From NCBI GenBank assembly GCA_030695805.1, contig JAUYPG010000022.1, positions 1 to 9,887 on the forward strand: DNA of 9,887 bases, written 5' to 3'. The stretch's first letter is position 1, and each line of letters begins with the position of its first letter. A program made the translations under genes and the position numbers. Of the stretch, positions 1 to 4,825 are shown piece after piece. The notes beneath the pieces are model-generated. The model did not search any database. It worked only from the letters and a program-made list of their open reading frames with translations, and had not been told where the DNA came from. The DNA is from Nanobdellota archaeon. GTDB lineage: Bacteria > Patescibacteriota > Minisyncoccia > UBA6257 > GWB1-50-10.

Positions 1-588
1 GACAAGAATCCATATACAGACAAACAAGGGAATATCTATAAGTATGGCGAATTTTTTCCGGTAGAACTAAGCCCTTTCGGATACAACGAAACTACGGCGC
101 AGGAATTTTTTTCGCTTCGTGAAGATGAGGCGAGAGAAAAAGGGTATGGGTGGAGAGTTTTTGAGAATCGGGACTACAAACCGACCATTCAACCGGATGA
201 CCTTCCCGACATTATTGATGTAGTTCAAGATTCTGTCTTGCGGGAAATTATCGCTTGCGAGCATCAAGGGAAGTGCGGCGAGCAGTGCGTCGGCGCCTTT
301 AAGATTGTTCAGCAGGAATTGGACTTTTATCGGCGGATGAAACTGCCCTTGCCGCGCCTTTGCCCGAATTGCAGGCACCATGAGCGTCTTAAGTGGCGAA
401 ATCCGGCAACGCTTACGCGCCGACAATGCATGTGCGCGGGTCGTCATGCGGGCGTGTACACAAATACAAATATGGCAACGCATGTTCATGGTGATTCGCC
501 GTGCCCGAATGAATTTGAAACCACCTATACCCCCGACCGGCCCGAGATCGTGTACTGCGAGGCGTGCTACAACGCCGAAGTCGTCTGA
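1..588 (+). CDS. Zinc-ribbon protein, C-terminal part (5' end outside window)
   Basis: The frame is open from base 1 to the TGA at 586-588, giving 195 residues without a start, so the gene begins upstream. The last 120 residues are rich in paired cysteines: CEHQGKCGEQC, then CPNC, CMC, CPNE and CEAC, a pattern typical of structural zinc ribbons. The segment with FYRRMKLPLPRLCPNCR followed by WRN resembles the N-terminal module of the short ORF at 1340-1615 (FYEKMKVPAPTFCPLCR, then FRN), so the two belong to one family with related zinc modules. From memory, this is a large, functionally uncharacterised family common in Patescibacteria; I cannot assign a reaction or partner. The part before the cysteines (KYGEFFPVELSPFGYNETTAQEFF) has no feature I recognise as catalytic. 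The stop codon lies inside the first copy of the 52-bp palindromic repeat. Starting at the internal ATG at 238 would discard conserved-looking upstream sequence, so I treat the gene as 5'-partial. Confidence 0.8.
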   Translation, partial: DKNPYTDKQGNIYKYGEFFPVELSPFGYNETTAQEFFSLREDEAREKGYGWRVFENRDYKPTIQPDDLPDIIDVVQDSVLREIIACEHQGKCGEQCVGAFKIVQQELDFYRRMKLPLPRLCPNCRHHERLKWRNPATLTRRQCMCAGRHAGVYTNTNMATHVHGDSPCPNEFETTYTPDRPEIVYCEACYNAEVV

Positions 589-634
589 TACAACATTCTG
601 ACGTTCTCAAGAACGTCAGAATGTTGTGGCGAAG
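583..634. repeat. 52-bp palindromic repeat, copy 1
   Basis: An 18-nt perfect arm ACAACATTCTGACGTTCT (590-607) is followed by a two-base loop CA (608-609) and the exact reverse complement (610-627). The flanks GTCTGAT (583-589) and GGCGAAG (628-634) are also shared with copy 2 at 1597-1648. The element supplies the stop codon of the upstream zinc-ribbon gene (TGA at 586-588). No T-run follows, so it is not a standard intrinsic terminator, although as RNA it would form a very strong hairpin. It could be a REP-like mobile palindrome, a 3'-end stabiliser, or the duplicated tail of the zinc-ribbon gene. Confidence 0.93.
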
Positions 635-641
635 CATGTTA

Positions 642-667
642 CAGCGCGAAGGTTGTGTAGAGCGCTG
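642..667. promoter_or_regulatory. Possible operator for the toxin-antitoxin operon
   Basis: The inverted repeat CAGCGC (642-647) and GCGCTG (662-667), with a 14-nt spacer, brackets the proposed -35 box of the toxin-antitoxin promoter. Toxin-antitoxin operons are commonly autorepressed at such sites. The arms are only 6 bp, so this could be chance. Confidence 0.25.
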
Positions 668-682
668 AATTCATGGTATTAT
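653..682 (+). promoter_or_regulatory. Extended -10 promoter of the toxin-antitoxin operon
   Basis: A TTGTGT -35-like box (653-658), an 18-bp spacer, and TATTAT (677-682) preceded by TGG (the TGN extended -10 motif). The start codon at 689 falls seven bases after the end of the -10 box, where transcription normally begins, so the transcript would be leaderless. Two other genes in the window have the same geometry (1671 and 3435). Confidence 0.65.
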
Positions 683-688
683 ACATTC

Positions 689-1009
689 ATGAAAAAAGAA
701 CAAATAAAAGCGATACGGGAAAAGAGAATAAAGGGAAAAGTGGACGCACTCACCCTTGATGAGCGTATTGAGGCAAACCCCAAAGTTATGCTCGGCAAGC
801 CAGTCATCAAAGGAACTCGCATCACGGTGGAGCTTATTTTGAGACAGCTGGGGGCCGGCATGACCATGGACGAGGTTCTGGAAAATTATCCTCATCTTAC
901 GAGGGAGGACCTTCGCGCAGCGATTCGATATGCTGCCAGTCTTGTGGCAGAGGAGAGGGTGTATCCCTTCTTTTATGAAAAACACGATAAAGCAAGGGTT
1001 CTTGCTTGA
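689..1009 (+). CDS. DUF433 family antitoxin
   Basis: A 106-residue protein with a DUF433 domain at about residues 27-85: RIEANPKVMLGKPVIKGTRITVELILRQL, then a helical part around MTMDEVLENYPHLTREDLRAAIRYA that fits a small winged or helix-turn-helix fold. DUF433 proteins act as antitoxins paired with PIN-like DUF5615 toxins (the VapB45/VapC45 type), presumably binding both the toxin and the operon promoter. The next gene encodes exactly that partner. The ATG at 689 is preferred over the ATG at 626 because a good -10 box ends at 682; the upstream start would also run through the palindrome and promoter. Compared with minimal DUF433 proteins of roughly 75 residues (from memory), this one has a basic, lysine-rich N-terminal extension of about 26 residues and a C-terminal tail encoded partly within the 35-nt overlap with the toxin gene. 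There is no Shine-Dalgarno sequence. The domain call is strong; the antitoxin role is inferred from the pair. Confidence 0.88.
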   Translation: MKKEQIKAIREKRIKGKVDALTLDERIEANPKVMLGKPVIKGTRITVELILRQLGAGMTMDEVLENYPHLTREDLRAAIRYAASLVAEERVYPFFYEKHDKARVLA

Positions 1010-1343
1010 TGAGAATATCGGATATGTTGTTCTCGAATTTTTGAGACGAGAGGGCTACGACGCAAAAAGCATTCTTGAAGGGATACGCAGTATTTCTGAT
1101 GACGAGGTATTGGAGGGCGCTCTAATGGAGAAGCGCATCCTTGTTACTTTAGATAAGGATTTCGGGGAACTGGTATATCGTTATTCCAAAAAGCATGCGG
1201 GAGTTATTTTCTTGCGGTTGAAAAAAGAATCACCGGAGAATATTATCAAAGTTCTTACGCAGGTTTTGGAAATGCGTGCCACTCAATTGATGGGCCGGTT
1301 TGTTATTGCTTCGGAGGTTTCAATGAGAGTTAGGCAATCATGA
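975..1343 (+). CDS. DUF5615 PIN-like toxin
   Basis: A 122-residue protein that starts inside the antitoxin gene (35-nt overlap), which suggests coupled translation. It matches DUF5615, a compact PIN-like nuclease fold: the N-terminal strand LLDEN (Asp12, Glu13), then a helix FLRREGYD, an acidic turn SDDEV (Asp42, Asp43, Glu44), and the strand ILVTLDKDFGEL (Asp60, Asp62). These acidic residues are placed like the metal-binding cluster of PIN RNases and all appear intact, so the protein could be an active endoribonuclease held in check by the DUF433 protein. The actual RNA target cannot be read from the sequence. The ATG at 975 fits the usual beginning just before the first strand; the ATG at 930 would add a tail out of register with the family. 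No Shine-Dalgarno sequence is present. Its stop overlaps the start of the next ORF by ATGA. Confidence 0.85.
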   Translation: MKNTIKQGFLLDENIGYVVLEFLRREGYDAKSILEGIRSISDDEVLEGALMEKRILVTLDKDFGELVYRYSKKHAGVIFLRLKKESPENIIKVLTQVLEMRATQLMGRFVIASEVSMRVRQS

Positions 1344-1615
1344 ATTTTGAAACCAGGCAATGTCAGAATTGCAAAAACCAGTTCACGATTGAGGCGGATG
1401 ATTTTTTGTTTTACGAGAAGATGAAGGTGCCTGCGCCGACGTTTTGTCCGCTTTGCCGCTTAAGGCGCCAACTCACATTTAGAAACGAGCGTTCCCTCTA
1501 CAAGCGCACATGCGACGCCCCAGGACACACGGAAAAATTCATATCAATGTACGCGCCGGAGAAGAAACTCAAGGTATACGACAAAGAATACTGGTGGTCT
1601 GATACAACATTCTGA
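1340..1615 (+). CDS. Truncated zinc-ribbon protein (single module; possible pseudogene)
   Basis: A 91-residue ORF whose ATG overlaps the toxin stop codon (ATGA, 1340-1343). Cys8, Cys11, Cys36 and Cys39 form a CX2C-X24-CX2C zinc ribbon, followed by RNERSLYKRTC and a tail VYDKEYWWSD. It is homologous to the zinc module of the protein ending at 588: both share a segment of the form FY-MK-P-P-CP-CR-RN. As I remember the family, the VYDKEYWWSD stretch is normally followed by a long cysteine-rich body, so this ORF looks like an N-terminal fragment. The last three residues, TTF, and the stop are encoded by the palindromic repeat, so the truncation point coincides with the repeat boundary. It could be a degraded paralogue, or a functional one-module protein made together with the toxin-antitoxin pair. 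A weak AGG lies five bases before the start. Confidence 0.7.
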   Translation: MNFETRQCQNCKNQFTIEADDFLFYEKMKVPAPTFCPLCRLRRQLTFRNERSLYKRTCDAPGHTEKFISMYAPEKKLKVYDKEYWWSDTTF

Positions 1616-1648
1616 CGTTCTTGAGAACGTCAGAATGTTGTGGCGAAG
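1597..1648. repeat. 52-bp palindromic repeat, copy 2
   Basis: The arms at 1604-1621 and 1624-1641 are identical to those of copy 1, and the flanks GTCTGAT and GGCGAAG match as well. The loop is TG (1622-1623) instead of CA, so the 38-bp palindrome here is the exact reverse complement of copy 1, while the outer flanks keep the same orientation. It truncates the zinc-ribbon ORF and lies just upstream of the oxidase promoter. Confidence 0.93.
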
Positions 1649-1667
1649 GGCGGAGAGGTATGATTGG

Positions 1668-1676
1668 TGATATAAT
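1668..1676 (+). promoter_or_regulatory. Extended -10 promoter of the FAD oxidase gene
   Basis: TGA followed by a perfect TATAAT (1671-1676). The GTG start at 1683 lies seven bases after the box, predicting a leaderless transcript. No convincing -35 box is seen, as is common with extended -10 promoters. Confidence 0.7.
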
Positions 1677-1682
1677 GCAGAC

Positions 1683-3320
1683 GTGTTACGTGATGAGTTG
1701 CAAAAAATTATAAAGGGGGAAGTTCGGACGGATGAGGAAACGCTTCAGAAATTTTCGCACGACACGAGCATATTTCAGGTGCGTCCTGAAGTTGTCGTTG
1801 CTCCAAAGGACAGAGAGGACATAAAGGCATTGGTGCGGTATGTTTCCGAACACAAAAAGGAGCAGACGGAACTTTCTCTTACCGCTCGTTCCGGTGGGAG
1901 CGACATGAGCGGAGGGACTTTAGGCGAGTCCATTATTCTTGATTGCGCTCCGCATTTGAATCATTTTTCGGTTGATATTTCGGGGTTTTCAATTACTACG
2001 GAACCGGGTGTTTTTTTTCATGATTTTGAGAAATCAATCGAGGGCTCGGGCATGCTTTTCGCCCCATACCCCGCGTCCAAGGGGCTCGCGGCTTTCGGCG
2101 GGATGGTTATGAACAATTGCGCGGGAGAGAAGACGCTTCGTTACGGGCAGATGCGGAAGTTTGTGGAGGAACTCAAGATGATACTTTCGGACGGGGAGGA
2201 GTACGCGTTTCACGCGCTTTCTCCGCAAGAACTGGAAGAGAAAAAGAAATTACAAACATTTGAGGGAGAGGTATATCGGAAGACGCATGAACTTTTGGAG
2301 AGTCATTTTGATGAGATTCAGGCTGCTCGTCCTAAGGTTTCAAAAAATTCCTCTGGGTACGCGCTTTGGGATGTGTGGGATAGGAAGCGTTTTGACTTAA
2401 CACATCTCTTTACGGGTTCACAGGGCACGCTTGGGATTTTGACCGAGGCGAAATTGCGTTTGCAGAAAGAGAAAAAATACGAGGCGCTTATCTCGGTATT
2501 TTTTCGGAGCTGGGATCCCTTGCCTGCGATTGTGAACGCGATGTTGCCGTATGACCCCGAGAGTTTGGAGGTGTTTGATTCCGAGACATTGAAATTGGGG
2601 ATACGATTTATGCCCGAGGTCGCGAAAAAGGCCGGGTCGAGCTTCTTGCCGTTCGCTCTTCGGTTTTTACCAGAGGCCCTTATGGGTGTTCGGCTCCTTG
2701 GACTTCCGAAGATTATTCTTCTTCATCAGATTGCCGAGGACTCGGAGGAGGAGGTTTCACGGAAGGCAGAAGAGATTCGACGCGCGCTCTCCAAATTTCC
2801 CGTACTTTTTCGCGTGATGCGCGAGAAGCCCGAGATGGACAAGTACTGGGTGATGCGGCGGGAGAGTTTTAACTTGCTTCGAGAGCACGTGCGAGGGAAG
2901 CGCACCGCGCCTTTTATTGACGATTTTTGTATTTTACCGAAGGACATACCGGAGTTTTTGCCGCAACTTCTCGCGATTTTGAAGGAACACCACATTAAGG
3001 TGAATATCGCGGGGCACGCGGGGAATGGCAACTTCCATATTATTCCGCTTATGGATTTTACTAAAGAATCGGAGCGGGCGAAGATTTGGCCAGTCGCGGA
3101 AAAAGTATTTGACCTCGTGATTCGATATGGCGGCTCTATTACGGCAGAGCACAACGACGGGCTTGTCCGCTCTCCTTATTTGAAAAAAATGTACGGGGAA
3201 AAGGTGTACGGGCTTTTCGAAGAAGTGAAGAAGATTTTTGACCCGCAGGGCATCTTTAATCCGGGAAAAAAGACGGGGTCGAGCTTGGAGTACGCGATGG
3301 AGCATTTATGGAGGGGGTAA
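1683..3320 (+). CDS. FAD-linked oxidase, GlcD/D-lactate dehydrogenase type
   Basis: A 545-residue flavoprotein. The N-terminal half is a PCMH-type FAD-binding domain (FAD_binding_4): VVVAPKDREDIKALV near residue 35, the pyrophosphate loop RSGGSDMSGGT at 69-79, GGMVMNNCAGEKTLRYGQM around 140-155, and GSQGTLG at 245-251. The C-terminal half is an FAD-oxidase C domain with GHAGNGNFH (His445) and AEHNDG (Glu489, His490), ending in the usual IFDPQGIFNPGKK. Family members oxidise 2-hydroxy acids such as D-lactate or glycolate, passing electrons to quinone, cytochrome or a partner; the substrate here cannot be decided. Many bacterial relatives carry a fused iron-sulphur (GlpC-like) domain or have one next door; none is visible here. 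The family motif often written EHGxG is EHNDG here. The GTG start is chosen because it follows a TATAAT box by seven bases and begins at the expected N-terminus. There is no signal peptide, so the enzyme is probably cytoplasmic or peripheral to the membrane. Confidence 0.88.
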   Translation: MLRDELQKIIKGEVRTDEETLQKFSHDTSIFQVRPEVVVAPKDREDIKALVRYVSEHKKEQTELSLTARSGGSDMSGGTLGESIILDCAPHLNHFSVDISGFSITTEPGVFFHDFEKSIEGSGMLFAPYPASKGLAAFGGMVMNNCAGEKTLRYGQMRKFVEELKMILSDGEEYAFHALSPQELEEKKKLQTFEGEVYRKTHELLESHFDEIQAARPKVSKNSSGYALWDVWDRKRFDLTHLFTGSQGTLGILTEAKLRLQKEKKYEALISVFFRSWDPLPAIVNAMLPYDPESLEVFDSETLKLGIRFMPEVAKKAGSSFLPFALRFLPEALMGVRLLGLPKIILLHQIAEDSEEEVSRKAEEIRRALSKFPVLFRVMREKPEMDKYWVMRRESFNLLREHVRGKRTAPFIDDFCILPKDIPEFLPQLLAILKEHHIKVNIAGHAGNGNFHIIPLMDFTKESERAKIWPVAEKVFDLVIRYGGSITAEHNDGLVRSPYLKKMYGEKVYGLFEEVKKIFDPQGIFNPGKKTGSSLEYAMEHLWRG

Positions 3321-3356
3321 TCTGGTGGAAATGACGAAATACAATAGTAATATTTA

Positions 3357-3390
3357 GGATGTCCGACATCCGTAAGGATGACGGACATCC
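3357..3390. repeat. Nested palindrome between the oxidase gene and proS
   Basis: The arms GGATGTCCGACATCC (3357-3371) and GGATGACGGACATCC (3376-3390) pair with one mismatch around a GTAA loop. The left arm is itself a palindrome, GATGTC-C-GACATC (3358-3370), so alternative folds are possible. No T-run follows, so terminator activity is doubtful. It lies in the 126-bp gap between the two genes; the rest of the gap before the proS promoter shows nothing clear. Confidence 0.85.
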
Positions 3391-3411
3391 CGCCTCTTGC
3401 TGTACTTTTCG

Positions 3412-3440
3412 TTGCCTCCTCATTTTTGAGGTGGTATCAT
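3412..3440 (+). promoter_or_regulatory. proS promoter
   Basis: TTGCCT (3412-3417), a 17-bp spacer, and TATCAT (3435-3440) preceded by TGG (extended -10). The proS ATG at 3447 is again exactly seven bases downstream of the -10 box, predicting a leaderless mRNA. Confidence 0.75.
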
Positions 3441-3446
3441 GTTTCA

Positions 3447-4715
3447 ATGAGACAATCAGAGCTTTTTACGAGGACGAGGAGGGAGGCGCCAAAGGACGAG
3501 ACGTCCAAAAACGCTCAATTTTTGATTCGCGGCGGATTCGTCGAAAAGGTCATGGCCGGGGTCTACGCGCTCCTTCCTTTGGGCTTGCGGGCGCATCAGA
3601 AGATCGAGGCAATTATAAGGGACGAGATGAACGCGCTTGGAGGGCAGGAGATTTTAATGCCCTCCTTACACCCCAAGGAGAATTGGGAAAAGACAGGGCG
3701 GTGGGGAACATACGACTCTCTTTTCCGGTTCGTGAGTTATTATTCAAAGATTGAATATGCTCTCGGGCCAACGCATGAGGAGATTGTGGTGCCTCTCGTT
3801 CAAAAGCAGAATTTGTCATACAAGGATTTCCCTTTCGCGGTGTATCAGATTCAGACAAAATTTCGGGACGAGAAGCGGGCGAAGTCAGGGCTCTTGCGCG
3901 GGCGAGAATTTTCCATGAAGGATTTGTACTCGTTCCATGCGAGCGATGAGGACCTGGATACGTATTACGAGAAAGCAAAGGCGTCATACCGGAAGATTTT
4001 TCAGAGTGTTGGCCTCGGGCACGTAACATACCCCACGTTTGCGTCCGGTGGAAGTTTTTCGAAATATTCGCATGAGTTTCAGACGCTTACCATGGCCGGG
4101 GAGGATAGTATCTATATCTGCGACAAGTGCGATGTCGCTGTGAACAAGGAGATTATCGCGGATACCAAAAATTCATGTCCGGACTGCGGGAACGGGAGTT
4201 TACGGGAAGAGAAGGCCGTTGAGGTTGGGAATATTTTTAAGCTCAAAACAAAATACTCCGCTCCTTTCGGTTTGCGGTTTAAGGACGAGAAGGGGGAGGA
4301 GAAGAATGTGATTATGGGGTGCTATGGCATTGGACTTACCCGGCTCCTCGGAACAATCGCGGAGGTTCATCATGACGACAAGGGCCTTGTGTGGCCGGAG
4401 AGCGTCGCGCCATATCGCGCGCATCTTATTCGTTTGGGAGATGACGAGAAGGTGGCAAAGTTTGCGGATGAGGTTTATAAAGAATTTTTGGAAAAGAACA
4501 TCGAGGTTCTCTATGATGACCGCGAGGCCTCGGCAGGAGAGAAGCTCGCGGACGCGGACTTACTCGGTATGCCGTATCGCGTGGTTGTGAGCGCGAAGAC
4601 CCTTCGGCAAGCTCAGGGCGGGCATCTCGAAAAGAAGAAGGTTGAACTGAAGAAGAGGGGTGAGGAAAACGTCGTGCTTTTGGATGCGAAGGAGCTTTTG
4701 AAGCAAATATCGTGA
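3447..4715 (+). CDS. proS: Prolyl-tRNA synthetase, short form without editing domain
   Basis: A 422-residue class II synthetase that charges tRNA-Pro with proline in the cytoplasm. Visible parts: N-terminal MRQSELFTRTRREAPKD, motif 1 around residues 45-75 (ending in LGGQEILMPSLHP), THEE at 109-112, motif 2 beginning FRDE at 139 and continuing to GREFSMKD, motif 3 GIGLTR at 294-299, and an anticodon-binding domain from about 325 to the end. Bacterial ProRS is normally near 570 residues because of a roughly 180-residue INS editing domain between motifs 2 and 3. Here that space holds only a short stretch with Cys225, Cys228, Cys244 and Cys247, a CX2C-X15-CX2C zinc-ribbon pattern. Editing of Ala-tRNA-Pro in cis is therefore absent. 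Residues about 385-393 (LRQAQGGHL) look like an in-frame repeat insertion. The ATG at 3447 is preferred over 3378 because the promoter lies between them. The stop is inside a terminator hairpin. Confidence 0.96.
   Translation: MRQSELFTRTRREAPKDETSKNAQFLIRGGFVEKVMAGVYALLPLGLRAHQKIEAIIRDEMNALGGQEILMPSLHPKENWEKTGRWGTYDSLFRFVSYYSKIEYALGPTHEEIVVPLVQKQNLSYKDFPFAVYQIQTKFRDEKRAKSGLLRGREFSMKDLYSFHASDEDLDTYYEKAKASYRKIFQSVGLGHVTYPTFASGGSFSKYSHEFQTLTMAGEDSIYICDKCDVAVNKEIIADTKNSCPDCGNGSLREEKAVEVGNIFKLKTKYSAPFGLRFKDEKGEEKNVIMGCYGIGLTRLLGTIAEVHHDDKGLVWPESVAPYRAHLIRLGDDEKVAKFADEVYKEFLEKNIEVLYDDREASAGEKLADADLLGMPYRVVVSAKTLRQAQGGHLEKKKVELKKRGEENVVLLDAKELLKQIS
4601..4617 (+). repeat. Short dispersed-repeat-like insertion inside proS
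   Basis: CCTTCGGCAAGCTCAGG closely resembles the short repeat CCTTCGACAAGCTCAGG that I remember as scattered through many bacterial genomes, often in coding sequence as RQAQG or, on the other strand, PELAEG. It reads LRQAQG in frame, between the usual SAKTL and KKVELKKR of the ProRS anticodon domain. The assignment to that repeat family is from memory. Confidence 0.55.
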
Positions 4716-4738
4716 TATCCGATATCACGATATTTTTT
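4705..4738 (+). terminator. Intrinsic terminator overlapping the proS stop codon
   Basis: The arms 4705-4717 and 4723-4735 are perfect 13-bp complements around a TCCGA loop, and a run of six Ts (4733-4738) overlaps the end of the stem. The proS TGA (4713-4715) is within the left arm. The core GATATCCGATATC (4714-4726) has the same design as the palindrome upstream of proS. Confidence 0.85.
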
Positions 4739-4744
4739 CGTTGC

Positions 4745-4766
4745 ATTGCTTTTTAGCAATATTTTT
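4745..4766 (+). terminator. Second terminator-like hairpin after proS
   Basis: ATTGCT (4745-4750), a TTTT loop and AGCAAT (4755-4760) form a 6-bp hairpin followed by ATTTTT. It sits 6 bp after the first terminator, giving a tandem arrangement that would insulate the mre operon from proS. Confidence 0.6.
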
Positions 4767-4781
4767 GTTGTTTTGTCAAAT

Positions 4782-4816
4782 TTCTTGCTTCCTTGTTCCT
4801 TATTCTTTATTCTTAC
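4782..4816 (+). repeat. Heptamer tandem repeat in the mreB leader
   Basis: Five successive 7-mers follow each other without a gap: TTCTTGC, TTCCTTG, TTCCTTA, TTCTTTA, TTCTTAC (consensus TTCYTNN). They occupy the space where the mreB promoter is expected. A related heptamer array lies on the opposite strand inside mrdA (8873-8900). Confidence 0.7.
4785..4813 (+). promoter_or_regulatory. Candidate promoter of the mre operon
   Basis: TTGCTT (4785-4790), a 17-bp spacer and TATTCT (4808-4813, four of six matches to TATAAT). The predicted start near 4820 leaves only about six bases before the mreB ATG. The boxes lie within the heptamer repeat, so the match may be partly a product of that repeat. 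Confidence 0.4.
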
Positions 4817-4825
4817 CTTACAAAT

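Noticed and set aside
67..489. A 140-residue open frame on the - strand opposite the first zinc-ribbon gene
   Set aside because: The + strand frame has ordered zinc-binding cysteine pairs and family similarity to the ORF at 1340; the reverse frame shows neither.
590..627. Palindrome copy 1 as an intrinsic terminator
   Set aside because: The stem is strong, but no T-run follows (the sequence continues GGCGAAG), so standard intrinsic termination is not supported.
626..688. Upstream ATG (626) as the start of the DUF433 gene
   Set aside because: It would begin inside the palindromic repeat and translate through the promoter; the extended -10 box ending at 682 points to the ATG at 689.
583..1648. 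The two 52-bp repeats considered as terminal repeats of an insertion element or a CRISPR fragment
   Set aside because: No transposase or integrase lies between them, the enclosed genes are a toxin-antitoxin pair plus a zinc-ribbon ORF, and there are only two repeats about 1 kb apart. A recombining cassette remains possible but unsupported.
3378..3446. Upstream ATG (3378) as the start of proS
   Set aside because: It lies inside the nested palindrome and upstream of the promoter. The added 23 residues do not resemble a ProRS N-terminus, while MRQSELF at 3447 does.
3359..3754. A 131-residue + strand frame overlapping the start of proS
   Set aside because: It is out of frame with the unmistakable ProRS sequence and has no domain features.
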